Below are positions 52,319 through 64,000 of a stretch of DNA of 64,000 nucleotides, in pieces. The stretch comes from Halocafeteria seosinensis (Eukaryota; Sar; Bigyra; Bicosoecida): contig LVLI01000043.1 in the NCBI GenBank assembly GCA_001687465.1, positions 124,001-188,000 of the forward strand, written 5' to 3'. The translations under genes were made by a program, and so were the position numbers. The stretch's first letter is position 1. Every line of letters starts with the position of its first letter. Under the pieces are notes generated by a model. The model made no database searches. It saw only the letters and a program-made list of their open reading frames with translations, and was not told the origin of the DNA.

Positions 52319-55300
52319 ATGTCGGAAACGGATTTAACACCAGCGGGAAGACCTGTGCGGAGTGCGCGCCGCAAGACTCCTCAGACAGAAGAGAACAAAG
52401 ATCGCTATGAGCTTCCTGAAGATGACGAAGAATTTGAGAAGTTGTTAGGCGAGGAACGCCGTGACCAGGACAAGGACGATTCCGAAGAAGAAGAGGCGAA
52501 TAAGGGTCCCGATTTGAAAATAGAGCTGATTGTCGCCAGACGTCCGAAACAGTTCGAGGAAGTCGACCCAGATGTTCCCGAGGATCGCTACGAATATTTG
52601 ATCAAATTCGTCGGGAAAAGGTAAGTCGACTGCTTCGCTCCCTCGTATTAGCATCTATCTATCATTCCGAATTGCCACTGGTGCAGTTATCTTCATGTAG
52701 AGTGGTTCACCTACCAAGACATTGTTGAGTTAAATCCCAGGTACAAGTCTACAGTGAGAAAGTTTAATCAGAGATGGGAGGCAGAGCATGTTGCAGACGA
52801 AGAGGATATCGAAGAGTACTTTGATCCTTCGTATTGTGAAGTTGACAAAATCCTTGCCCAACGAGACGCCGATCACCTGGTTACACCACCGCATGTATGG
52901 GAAATAGACTCGGAAGGGTTCGACACCAGGGTAAATAAAGAGAATGGCAACACAGACGACAAGGAGAACAATCAAGACGAAGAAGAACCTAAAACTAGTG
53001 TCCAAATTAAACGGGAACGACTGTTCCTGGTCAAGTGGAAGAACCTTGGTTATCATCAATGCACATGGGAATGGGAAAGTGATGTTAACGATGATATCGC
53101 CGTTAGTAGGTTTCTTCGCTCAAATCGGCCCCCTTCAGATGCAGAGCCAGATAATTCGGAACTTCTCCGCTGTAAATATCCCAAATTTTATTGGGGAAGC
53201 ACCTTGAATGTGTACACAGCGGACTCTAGTGAAGCTCATCCGCATCCTGTTCGTCCACCGAAAGAGGCCGAATCTAGCGAAAGTGAAGGCTCGGGCTCGG
53301 AGTCTAGTTCTACAAACGGTAGCGATTACTCGTACAGTTCTGATGCAGATTCAGACTTTGGTGAAGAAAATGGGCGTCAACGCGGGAAACCCACACCCAG
53401 CTCAGCGAAGAAGGTTCCGCAGAATCAACAAGCACCCACAAAAAAGCCCGACAAGCAGTCCAAGAAGCACCTCTTAAGAGCTGCGGTCATCGCGACACTG
53501 AAGGATAAGCACCTTCATGAGCGGGAGGTAGCTGAAGCATTGGATATGGTACAGAACCATGCTCTTCACAATTGGCTTCACTACAGTAACAGCATCTCGG
53601 ACGCTCAAGAAGGCCGAATATTGCGCTGGCTAGCTGCTGAAGCTCCTTTGGACTGGCGCCGAAAATTCAAGGAAATCTGGGAGTGCCCGGCGAACGTAAA
53701 GGAACGGTACTCTATTCATAGACTGCATCTTCGCCGTGAAATTGGGCTGAAATACGACGGCTTGCCGTTGGTGCAGTTGGGAAATCCCGGTGCGTCCGTC
53801 AGTACGTATGAACACGGACACAAAAGCCTGCCAAGGGAAGAAATTAAGCATTTGAAAGTGAGCAATGGTTGGGATCCTCATGATTTCAATTCGAGGCTGC
53901 GAGCGACTGAACTGAGTTTTCATATTCATGGGACTTCTAGTGAAAATTCACCGACGCAAATGACCAAAAAGATGATGTTGATACCTCTCTCCCAGATGTC
54001 CTCATTAATACTATCTGCCTGTGCGAAGAAACCAGGAATGAAGCTAAACGCATGGCAACAACATGTCATTCGTATGTCTAACCAGGCTCCACCTCACCCA
54101 GACCAGTATAATTCGTTTTGGGCCCGGTCGGAGTATTCTGCGAGACGAGCTTTACGCAAAGCCTTTGGTCTGCCAAGTTCGGATAGGGTGAGAAAGGGTG
54201 AACTGGATGACGAGGGATATTTTAGAGACTTGCAGGCGGCAAGGCGGGACCGGGACGCGCAGAAATTGCGCATGCGCGCGAGAATCTTACGAATTCGGTA
54301 TCCCCACAAATCACCCGAAGAGATCCAAAATATGATTCGGTACGGAAGGAGTGTAGACTACGAGCAAAATATGAAACTTGACAGTGAAGAATCTGATGGA
54401 TGGTCCTCTGTCTCTGCCGATGAAGAGGATCTAATCAAACCGGCCAAAAAGCGTCCCCAACCCAATCGCCCCTACGTTCCCTACTATAAGTCTCGGTCTT
54501 GTCTCCGTCATAGAGTCCATGAGGATGTTGTGACGGATTCCGACTCCGACAACGACGAAAATGTTAATGTCGGGTGTTATCCCTTGAAGGTGCGCTTGAA
54601 AAAGGGACCTCTGAGCCCAGAAGGTGTGCAAACCTACCAACGGTGCAGCCAACTGCCCGATATTGAGAACTCAGACAACGAAGACTATCCCCTAACGTTA
54701 AGACTGAGTCAAAAACGTGCCCGAGAGCGTGGTGGCGCTAGACTACTACGATTTGTCGTCGCTACACCGCCTCCACAGAGTGTAGGTACGAAAGAAGACG
54801 ATACGCACGAGGAATCCGCTGAGGCGGAACACGTTGAGCTAGGGGAGGGCCCTGGTAAAGAGGCTCCTACTTTGAGTATCGAGGGAGATAAGTCTTTGTC
54901 GGAAAATGTGTATTTGGCGTTTCGAAACAAGCTTAGTTTCCTCGACAATACTGGTAAGAGTTTGACCGAAATTCCCCTCCCGCATTTGCGGACGAGGCTT
55001 ACTGTTTTGAGGCACTTGATATATGTTGGAGGCCGTTGGATATTAAGATTCTTGGATGATACGAACTTTGTGTCCAGCTTCCCGCCAACAATGGATAAAC
55101 GCTCTAAGCCTCGAACGGCTTTAATGGAAACGGAAGCAGCTGCGCTTTTTCTATCGTATCAATTTTTCTCTACGAAGGTTGCCGAGCTAATGCGTGAGCG
55201 CTGGTCCGCCTTAGATCCCAGTATTGTGGAGGCTGAAGCTAAAGGGGAAGATGTGGATCGTTCGACCGATATGATGAAATGGCAGAAAAGTGTGCATTAC

Positions 55301-58300
55301 CATTTAGGACCGACTCCACCTCGGGACGAATTCTCACTGGATACTTCAGAGTACTTCAAGGATGCTGAGGAAACCGAGGAAGATGATAGTAAAGTTCTAA
55401 AACTAGGAGCGGAGCCTCAGTTCGATAGTGCAACTGCCTCGAGTAGTTTGACTGCTGATACAACTTTTGCGCAGACCTACAGTAAGCCTGCGGAGGAGAG
55501 TCGTGTAGTTGCGCCTCATGACCCTAATGTCAAACGGGCTCCAAATACAGGGGTACGGTTGAACTATATTGATGTTGAGGATGCTCCGGTATTTGTACCC
55601 CCGAAGAGTGAAGCACCAATCCCTCCTCGGATGCGCCGAGGAAGTGGATTTAAACCGCTGCGTGCATCGCCGCAGTACCCTGGAGGTAAGACGTTGCGGT
55701 CGTACCAAGTTGAAGGCCTAAACTGGATGATTCAATCATGGCACGCTGGTCGCAATATTATTCTAGCTGATGAAATGGGTCTGGGAAAAACGGCTCAAAC
55801 TGTTGCTTTTCTTCACTACCTGTTCACCGTTGGTGGAATCAGAGGGCCTTTCTTGATTGTGGCTCCGCTTTCAACCATTGAGCATTGGTCCCGAGAAGTG
55901 GAAGTATGGTCTGGTGGTGGTCTCAATCAGTGTTTCTACCACGTTGCAGCTGGGGTCGGACGAGATGTTCGCGCATTCGTTCGTGAATGGGAGTGGTACT
56001 ATCCAGGTTACAAGAGGAATACCCACAAGTTTCACGTTCTGATTACTACCTACGAAGTTGCAAAAGCAGATGCTGATTATCTTGCCCCGATCCCTTGGGA
56101 AGCTATGATCATTGACGAAGGACATAAAATACGAGGCCCTCACTCCGTGACAAAGGAAATCTTACAGAACAGACTTTCCGCGAACTTCAAGATGCTACTT
56201 ACAGGAACTCCCTTGCAGAACAACACTACCGAGCTTTGGTCGTTATTGAACTTCCTTGAACCGGACAAGTGGGGAACAGCAGCCGAATTTGAGTCCGAGT
56301 TCGGAGACCTGCGGACAACGGAGCAGGTAAGCCGTTTACAGCGCGTGATTGGACCGGTTATCTTGCGTCGTGTCAAAGAACAAGTTGAAAAGAGTATCCC
56401 TAAGAAGGAGGAGACCATAATTGACGTCGAGCTGACTATGTTGCAAAAGCAGTATTACCGAGCTATTTTCGAAAAGAATCGCATGTTTCTATACCGTGGT
56501 TGTGACAAAAACAATCTGCCTGCGTTATCGAACATAGAAATTCAACTGCGAAAGTGCTGTAATCATCCTTACTTGATTTCTGGTGTTGAAGACAAGGACA
56601 TGATTGATGGGGAATCGGATATGCAGCGGGCTGCGGAAACTGAGGTATCCAGAGCTGAAGCCAACGACAAAGGGCAAGAAAATGGACAGAAAGATAATAC
56701 TAACGATGCTACGAGCAGGTATGAGAGTGACAATGCAGCAGTACATGCTATGGCCTTGAGCAAGACACAGGTTGCGTCGCAAGGGACGTCGTTGAATGGA
56801 GGGGACAATGCCGGGGCATGGAGAGAAGAAGAAGAGGAGGATGGAAGGATCTCTCCCACCACTGGTCACAGAGGCCTCAAGTCCCCGTTGAGACACAGCA
56901 AGCACCATCTTAAGGGTATAAGCGTCCATTCTCAGCCTAAAGATCCCTATGAAAGTGCCTTAGCACGGCAAAAGTTGAACAGGCTTGTCGCGTGTAGCGG
57001 GAAAATGGTCCTTATGGACAAGCTTTTACCCAAGCTCCGAGCAGAGGGACACAAGCTACTCATTTTTTCCCAGATGGTTCGAATGCTTGACATAATGGAG
57101 GATTATTGTCGGGGTCGTGGGTTCCCCTATGAACGCATTGATGGGGGTGTCCGCGGAAACGATCGCCAGGCTGCTATTGATCGTTTCCAAACGGATCCAA
57201 ATTCCTTCATATTCATGCTTTCTACTCGTGCAGGAGGCGTTGGTATCAATTTGACTGCTGCTGATACTGTTATCATATTTGACAGTGACTGGAATCCGCA
57301 AAATGATATCCAAGCCACCGCAAGAGCGCATAGGATTGGCCAAACGCAAGAAGTTAAGGTTTATCGCCTTTTGACACGAAACACGTACGAAGCGAAAATG
57401 TTTGAACGCGCGTCTAAGAAATTGGCATTGGATCAAGCCGTCTTGGGTGGCGGAGAGATGGAAGAGCAGGGTGGGAAACGAAAGAGTAAGAGTGTTAAGC
57501 AAGCGGAAGAACTGGAGAGTCTGCTACGGCATGGAGCGTACGGTGCGCTAAGTGGAGAGGGTGAAGATCTTAGTCGGAAGTTCGTAGAAAGCAGTATCGA
57601 TCAGCTGCTTAAAGTGAATACTAGAACTGTGGAGGTGGACAATAACACTGGCTACAGCGTATTCAAGTCTTCATTTTCCCTGGATGAGGCAGAAAAGAAG
57701 GGGGACGATATTGACATCAATGCCAAGGACTTTTGGGAACGTGTCTTGCCGGGGTATGTTTCGGCGGCTAAATTGCTAGACGAATTGAACAGCGGCCAAG
57801 CCACGAAAACAGCTGAGTCCCGTAGAGAATTCATGGATAAGGTCGAGAAGCTCGTTACTGGACTTAAGGAGATGCGAGAAAAAGGTGAACTGGACGAGAG
57901 TGGCTCCTTCTCCCTAGGCTCCTTGGGGGAATCAGAAGTGGGCACGGCTTGCTCTCTGCTAGTACAAGTAAGCGCGATGAAGAGCGTATTTAGTGACGAA
58001 GATATCTCCCGGGCTACTGAATGGCTTGAAATGCTTGAAGGAACCCGTGTTAGGAGCTGTCGTAACCAAGAATTTGGTGGCCGCTTTGAAGGAGATATGG
58101 GGAATGATTTTGGTGTTAGAATCGGCCGAAACAAGCCTGGTCGAAAGAACAAGAAAGCTGATAAGAGACCACGCCGCCGCCGCGGAAATGAAACTGACAG
58201 TTCTGTTTCTGATCTAGAGGATAGTGATGAAGATGGCGAAGCTGGTTATGATGATGACGAGGAGGAGAGTGCTCCTAAGAGGTCAAAGAAAGATGATGGT

Positions 58301-60145
58301 AAGGATGGATCGTCGATGTACTATCGCGCTGAATGGGGTTGGAGTATACCTGAACCGGATGAAACTATGGAATCAAAGCGCCAGGCCTTTTGGCGAGAGC
58401 TCAACAAAGCGTTGGATGAGAATGATATACCTCAGCGAAGCCGGCGTTGTCCTCTTTTGGGAGGAAAACCACTCGATTTGTGGACCTTGTGGAAAGAAAT
58501 CATCCAATCTGGAGGCAATGAAAAGTTGACGAAGACTGGCGGGGCATGGACCCAATTGTTTAAGAAGTTGCCGAACTACAAGAAAAGCGAGACTAGTGCC
58601 ACATTCAGACTGAAGGGTATGTATAAGAAATGGCTTCAGCTCGTTGCAAATAAATTTCCTCCTCAGTTTGACGAATCTAAGGCTGAAAAGAACCCCAACC
58701 TATCGGAAGAAGAAGACTTCACGATCATTCCCAAAGCCAAAGCGCGGCAGCAAGATGCAACTGCGTATTTCAAAGAGTTTGAAGCAGAAGCACAGGAAGC
58801 TATTAAGCAAAGAGAAGCTAAGTCTTCGAAGAAGGGCACAGGTAGGAAGAGGCAGAGGAAGAACGATGATGATGACGGTAGCACAACCAAATCTAAGGGG
58901 CGAAAGAGCAGCAAAAAGAAGAGTACCCCTGAGCTTGGGTTAGGCGATGACGAAGACCAAACGCCTCGTGGAAAACGTCGGGCCGCACAACGCCTAACTT
59001 ACAACGAGGATGAAGACGATTCGACTGCATTCGATGACGATAATTCCGTGTTCAATGTTGACTTCGATCAAGAAGGGGGAACTGCGACGCCTTCTACTGG
59101 TAGAAGGAAAGGGAAGACTCCCCAGAAGAGAAGCAAGAAGTCTCCCGGTACTGGTAACAAAAAGAAACGTCGGCGTTTTAAAGAAGAAGAAGTGAACCTG
59201 GATGATGTAGTGCCGGACGAAATTGATGACTCCTGGCATGACAGCGACCAAGAAGAAGAACGAGCAGATGAAAATGGCGATGTAATTCGCGTACAGAAGC
59301 CTCTCGTCTGTGCTTTATGTAACAATACCAAAATATTCCCCGGTGCAGCCAAGCGTGTGGATGCGGCCACGCATCAAACAAGTGCGTCGAAGGGGGTGCC
59401 ACGGGAAGCAGACTCTGACACACCTGATACTTGGGACGAGGATACAGGCCAGTTCTTACTTCCTTTCGTTGCAAGTGGGAGCAATACAGAAAATAAAAAG
59501 CTGGTGCACGTTCACCAATGGTGCGCTGAAATGTCTCCTGAGGTCTTCATTAACGACGAAGGGCGATACTGTAACGTGGTTTCAGCCATCAACAGAGGAA
59601 AGCAACTGAAATGCGCCGGTTGTGGCAATGTTGGCGCGACAATTGGCTGCCAAATTGATTCCTGCAACAAGAGTTATCACTTGAAATGTGCTATGGAGAG
59701 TGGTTGGGAGTTTGGTGAAACCGGAACTCTTGTGCAATGGTTCGGAAATGAGGCAGACCCTCGTGCATACTATTGCAAGCGCCATCGAGCAGAGATCGGG
59801 TTGCCTTGTTATGAGCCAAAGGAAACCATTCATCCGAGTGCCTTGAAAGAGAAGAAAGAGGAACCTCCACGTATGAGCAAGTCAGAGGTACGCTCGGCAC
59901 AGCGATATCACACAAACGATGACGACAAGACCGTAATCAAGCTTCGAGCAATCCGATGGGTAGACGCTGACGAATTCGACACGCTTGCCGAGAAGCCAAA
60001 GGGCAATGTAGGTTTGCTTCGGTGGCCCGAGAGCTTCGAGGAGACACGGACCACTCCCACTGGGAGAGATCCTGGCTCTCTTCAGAATGTCTACGAGGCT
60101 GCTATCGTGCATCCCGTGTTGCAAGAAACCCGCGTGTATCGCTAG
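52319..60145 (+). CDS. CHD-type chromatin remodeller with ARID and extended PHD domains
   Basis: Exons 52319-52620 and 52687-60145, 2586 residues; nuclear ATP-dependent nucleosome remodelling. Order: acidic N-terminus; tandem chromodomains at ~65-150 (YEYLIKFVGKRSYLHVEWF) and ~210-260 (RLFLVKWKNLGYHQCTWEW); a long linker; SNF2 ATPase ~1100-1680 with DEMGLGKTAQT near 1129, box II IIDEGHKIRG near 1244, GTPLQNN, STRAGGVGINLTAADTV and ARAHRIGQTQEVKVYRL. An Asp/Glu-rich insertion lies between the two lobes. About 2000-2100 is an ARID-like helical domain (CPLLGGKPLDLWTLWKEI, GGAWTQLFKKL). Low-complexity acidic/basic linkers follow. About 2306-2470 is an extended PHD zinc module (VCALCNN...HQWCAEMSPEV...CAGCG...HLKCAMESGW). 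Chromodomains and ATPase are standard for CHD; ARID plus ePHD at the C-terminus is unusual. The start follows from the first ATG in the exon-1 frame that lies after a plausible acceptor. Confidence 0.93.
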
Positions 60146-60909
60146 TGTCATTAATTCAAACAATACTACATTCCAACATATTAGTACCATTAGGCTGTGT
60201 TGTACAATTCTTCCATTTGAATACGTGCCGCTGAATTCCAAATTCCCAATTCCCCGGGATGGATCCCGGGCTGGGGGGAATTGAGCGACGCGCTTCCACG
60301 AACGAGCCAGGAATCCAGTCAAAACAAAAATGTTCAGAGTCTATTGGATTGTCAACCCACATATGCACACGGTCAGCGAGCGAGGGTGCTGTGAATCTCT
60401 CCTCCTTTAGTTCCGTGTTGTGTGCATTGAATTTTTTGTTTTTAAAGGGTTGTGTACGGGGATCTGGTTCAGTCGTTAAACCCAAGGCCAGGTAAGGTGT
60501 GCAAGGCGATTTGAGTGGCGTTTCGCTGCGCGAAAACGCATCCTTTCCGCCCAAGAGCTTCGCCCTAGAGTGCTCTACACGCCGACGAAAGGGTGTCCGT
60601 GTAAGGAGGGGCTTATAAGAGATACAGCATGTATTTGCGAAGGACCTCCATGTAGGCACCTTTTTTGGCGTTTCGGATCCCCCTTTGGCTTCCCCCGTTT
60701 TGAAAGCCGTTAGGTCCCCTTGGGCGCCGGTCGCAAGACAAGGCAGTGGTCGGTCGCAACCTGACGCGAGCTCTTACAGGGGAAACCCAAGGGGGACAAA
60801 AAACATGGCCGTTGAGATGTTGGAATTCAAGGTGTATTTCTTTGATACCCGAACTATAAGTCACTGAAGTTGTTCTCGTTGCACTGCAGGGTCTAAATAA
60901 GGAGGCGAA
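60146..60909. other. Spacer upstream of dynein gene
   Basis: No coding signal that I trust. It contains CCCGGG-rich inverted sequence at 60251-60275 and two G/C runs at 60668-60690 and 60779-60800 that are near-complementary (CCCCCTTTGGCTTCCCCC versus GGGGAAACCCAAGGGGGAC), which could form a stem. Confidence 0.45.
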
Positions 60910-63900
60910 ATGTTTTCGAGATTTCGACGTCGAACCTCCGAGGACCGCACCAAGGAAGTGGCGAAGGCACCCCGTTATCAATGGATCAAGAGTAGAATCG
61001 CTGCCACATTTGATTTAGATCAAGAAACAGTGGATGACTTTTTTGATCAACCGGAACCAGTCTCCTACTTCGAAACGCTATGCCAAGGCACGGGGCCGTC
61101 GCGTGTTTTTGTGTTTTATCAGAGTCCGGATGCCAATAGTGTACGTTGAGTTGACGAAGCAGGAAGCGGAATCCAACAACAGTGTTTAACTTAAAAGAGA
61201 CAATTTTTGTTTATGCAGGATGAATCGACCGTTACTGAAAGGCCCCCGCAACTTTACGTATCCGACGGAAACACGGACCGCATAAAAGGGCGGGCCTTAT
61301 ACTTCCTTCGCAACACTGATGGGGAGATTGACACGCAAAAGGAGTCCGATGAGTCTCTGCTGACAGGGGAGTTGAATCCCGATGTACTTGCATTGTTCGA
61401 AGCTCAGTTGTCGGATGTGTTCAAGCCTTTGGTAGAGCAGAAGGAAAATTGGGGAAAGGCTGATGAAAAATCCAAGAAAGAGTTTACGCAAGACATGAAG
61501 CGCTTCACAGAAGATATGGAAGAAGCCTTAAGGAACATAGGCTCAGGGGTAGAACTAGAACATCCTAATCCTCAGTTTGATCTTGACAAAATGCAAAAGG
61601 ATCCTGTTAAGTATGTTCAGCAAAACCCATCGGCACTTCGCCATTTTGAGACTTTGATTGAATCCTGGTGTGATGAAATTGAAAAACATGTGGACAAAAC
61701 GTCAGCGGATAATGAACACAAGGAACCAGGAGCTGAAATCAAATACAAAGATGATTACGGCGACTCAGTCACAGACAGAAAGGGCCCACGAGGTGTGATT
61801 GAATGGTGGCGGGCACGAACACAGAAACTCACGAGCATCACCGAACAACTCCGAGCAAAGGAGTTTCGAGCTGTTATCACTTGCATGACTACAGTGGTAT
61901 CTAAAGGAGCATCTACTGGAGATGCCAACCGCAGTTCATTATTTGCATTGATCCGACGTTGGAAGGCCTTGGATGTCCGCATAACTGAAGCGGCGAACGA
62001 AGCAAAAGATAACGTCAAGTATTTATCTACTCTGGACAAATTCCTGGAGCCTTTGTACTCACAAGATCCGTCTCACATCATTGATGCCCTTCCTGCGCTA
62101 ATGAATAGTATCAAGATGATCCACCAAATAGCCAGGTACTTTGGAAATGATAAGTTCAGAATGGAAGACCTTTTCGTGCGTCTTACGCGTCGAATGATCA
62201 TGAATTGCAAGGAATTCATCTTGCAGTCTGGGGAGGGTGAGGATGAGGCCAAAACCTCAGGTACCAAACTGTGGACCAAGGATCCGGCAACACTCCTCAA
62301 GACTCTGGAAGAGTGCCTGAAACTGAATGAAGCCTATCAAGATACTTACCGTTTTACCAAGGAAGCGTTGGCCAGTCAGCCGAATGTCAAGAAGTTTGAA
62401 TTCGACGAGAATGCAATCTTCAGTCATTTCGATTTGTTCTGCCGTCGTATCATCAAATTAATTGACATGTTCGCCACCATAGCTCAATTTGACGCTCTAG
62501 CATCCCACAAATTAGAGGGAATGGAAGACTTGACAAAGAAGTTCCAAGAAATGCTGGGTGATTTCAAGCGGAAGCGTCATGATTTGCTCGCGTACGAAGA
62601 CAATAGCTTTGACCGTGATTATGTGGAGTTCAATGTGAAAGTGCAGTCGCTAGAACAGGAGCTACAGAACTTTATCAATTCGAGCTTTGAGAGCATATCT
62701 GACGTGATGCAAAGCCTCAATCTTCTTCGCAAATTTCAGTCGATACTCCAGCGAGAGTCTCTGAAAGCGGATTTGGACGACAAATTTGCGATAATTTTCC
62801 AAACGTATGGTGGGGAACTTGAGATGATACAATCCTTGTACGAGCGCCACAAACACAATCCTCCGACACCTAGGAACATGCCCCCTGTAGCGGGAAACAT
62901 CACCTGGTCTCGGCACTTGTTGAAGCGCATCGAAGAACCCATGCGACAGTTTGAACGCAATCAAGCAGTTCTCGCTAGCCGTGATGCCAAGCGAATAATC
63001 AAGAGCTACAATAAGGTTGCTAGAACACTCGTCGCCTTCGAGTATCTTTGGTATCAAGCTTGGGTGGATAGTATAGAAGATGCCAAGGCAGGTCTGCAGG
63101 CAACGCTGTTGATTCGTCACCCTGAAGATGGCAAGCTGTACGTCAACTTCGATGCGGAGATCCTGCAGCTCATTCGGGAAGCAAAGTGTCTTGATCGAAT
63201 GGGCATTGAAATCCCAGAATCTGCGAAAGTTGTTTTGCTTCAGGAAGAGAAGTTCAAATCGTACTACAATAACCTTGCTTACTGCTTGCATGAATACGCA
63301 CGCATCACGTCAAAGATTATCCCGGTGACTGCTGGCCTTCTGAAGCCGCATATTCACGACCTGGAGTACAAACTCCGACCAGGAATGGTGACGTTGACTT
63401 GGACCAGTATGAACATCGACGCCTACCTATCACACGTGCAGAACGGATTGCACCGTCTGGAAGAACTTGTGCATAATATTAACGATGTCATAGAGAATCG
63501 CGTGGAAAACAATTTGAAGGTAGTATCGAAAGCGCTTTTAGTCGACCTCCCGGAAAATCGTACGTGCAATCTTGATGACTTCGTTCAGATGCAAGAAGAG
63601 ATTGTCCACGAGAAGGTGTCCTTGCTGCAAGGCAAGAATGTCGAAATCGAACACGCGGTTGAGGATCTCACAGGTTTGATTTGTTCTTATCCACTGGATG
63701 CTCATATCGAGCGTGTTAAAGATGAAGACATCCAAAAGTTGCATGATCATTATAACCATTTCATGTACCAGGCTTTGTTGAACTGCACGAAGACAAGCCT
63801 TAACACGCTAAAGCGGCGCGTGGCTGGAACTAGTAATGGGGAGTCGAAGGCCAACCCGTTCTTCGAAATTGAGGTGAAACTCTCGGTCCCGAGCGTTGAC

Positions 63901-64000
63901 CTCCAGCCAAGTTTGGAAGAAGTCCAGGACGCAATCAATCGCACCGCTCTTGCTGTACTTAGTAGTACCAAGGAGATTTGGGACTGGGGGCAAGCAAATC
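60910..64000 (+). CDS. Axonemal outer-arm dynein heavy chain, N-terminal tail (3' end outside window)
   Basis: Microtubule motor subunit of the cilium. Exon 1 is 60910-61140 and exon 2 is 61219 to the window edge, open throughout (phase 0 join), giving about 1004 residues of the tail. Typical dynein-tail blocks appear: IEWWRARTQKLTSITEQL, RYFGNDKFRMEDLFVRLTRR, ITWSRHLLKRIEEPMRQF and RPGMVTLTWTSMNIDAY. The last block, with the adjacent ELVHNINDVIENRVE, is closest in my memory to the gamma class of outer-arm heavy chains (Chlamydomonas ODA2, animal DNAH5/8); class assignment is moderate. The motor domain, about 3500 further residues, lies outside the window. The start MFSRFRRRT is the first ATG in frame. 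Few introns for so long a gene. Confidence 0.9.

Noticed and set aside
54709-58914. Numerous minus-strand ORFs within the CHD gene
   Set aside because: Ser/Phe/Leu-rich shadows of an acidic coding strand.

Overview
The window is nuclear DNA of a flagellated eukaryote, probably unicellular. Protein-coding genes are interrupted by short introns of about 40-120 bp with GT(A/G)(A/C)GT donors and pyrimidine-rich ..CAG acceptors. Spliced frames can be followed exactly across most junctions. Spacers are short, and there are no operons or Shine-Dalgarno sites. Motile-cilium genes (a DRC12/CCDC153-like nexin subunit, an LRR/coiled-coil protein and the N-terminal tail of an axonemal dynein heavy chain) show that the organism builds a flagellum. 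Nothing here fixes the lineage; a protist or alga fits best.

Layout. 1-1603: 3' end outside the window, unknown low-complexity protein (-). 1894-2906: DRC12-like (+). 3100-4549: LRR/coiled coil (-). 5020-5090: tRNA-Gly(CCC) (-). 5314-5976: SAM methyltransferase (+). 6147-7517: unknown (-). 7762-10095: 11-exon ankyrin protein (-). 10595-10660: relic of a related gene. 11306-11935: small four-exon gene (-). 12035-14036: F-box-like/zinc-finger protein (+). 14056-15998: phosphatidylserine synthase (-). 16725-18257: second ankyrin paralogue (+).

19000-23294 is an accessory island. A perfect 176-bp direct repeat flanks about 3.9 kb that holds a broken nuclease-like gene with twelve 45-bp repeats and LamG-domain fragments. 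It is followed by a small membrane protein (23255-23611), a DUF711/UPF0210 protein (23933-25287) and a 1108-residue intronless protein (25835-29161). That protein joins an S-adenosylhomocysteine-hydrolase-like Rossmann region to a STAND/NB-ARC-like P-loop module and a helical TPR-like tail. Its layout resembles NLR-type signalling ATPases, and it is the best candidate in the window for an undescribed system.

29450-64000 is mostly housekeeping or regulatory: a possible small gene; an 11-exon membrane protein (30981-33850); a TXNDC9/phosducin-like thioredoxin-fold protein (33975-34890); a 1726-residue SPRY-like/RanBP2-zinc-finger protein (35468-40648); a coiled-coil protein with a C1q/TNF-like tail (41031-43071); a ~2000-residue proline-rich protein (43101-49255); an AAA-ATPase-like P-loop protein (49773-51154); a CHD-type chromatin remodeller with added ARID and extended-PHD domains (52319-60145); and the dynein heavy chain (60910 to the window edge).

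Gene models were spliced by eye from donor/acceptor consensus and frame continuity. Family calls rest on recognised motifs, not on searches.
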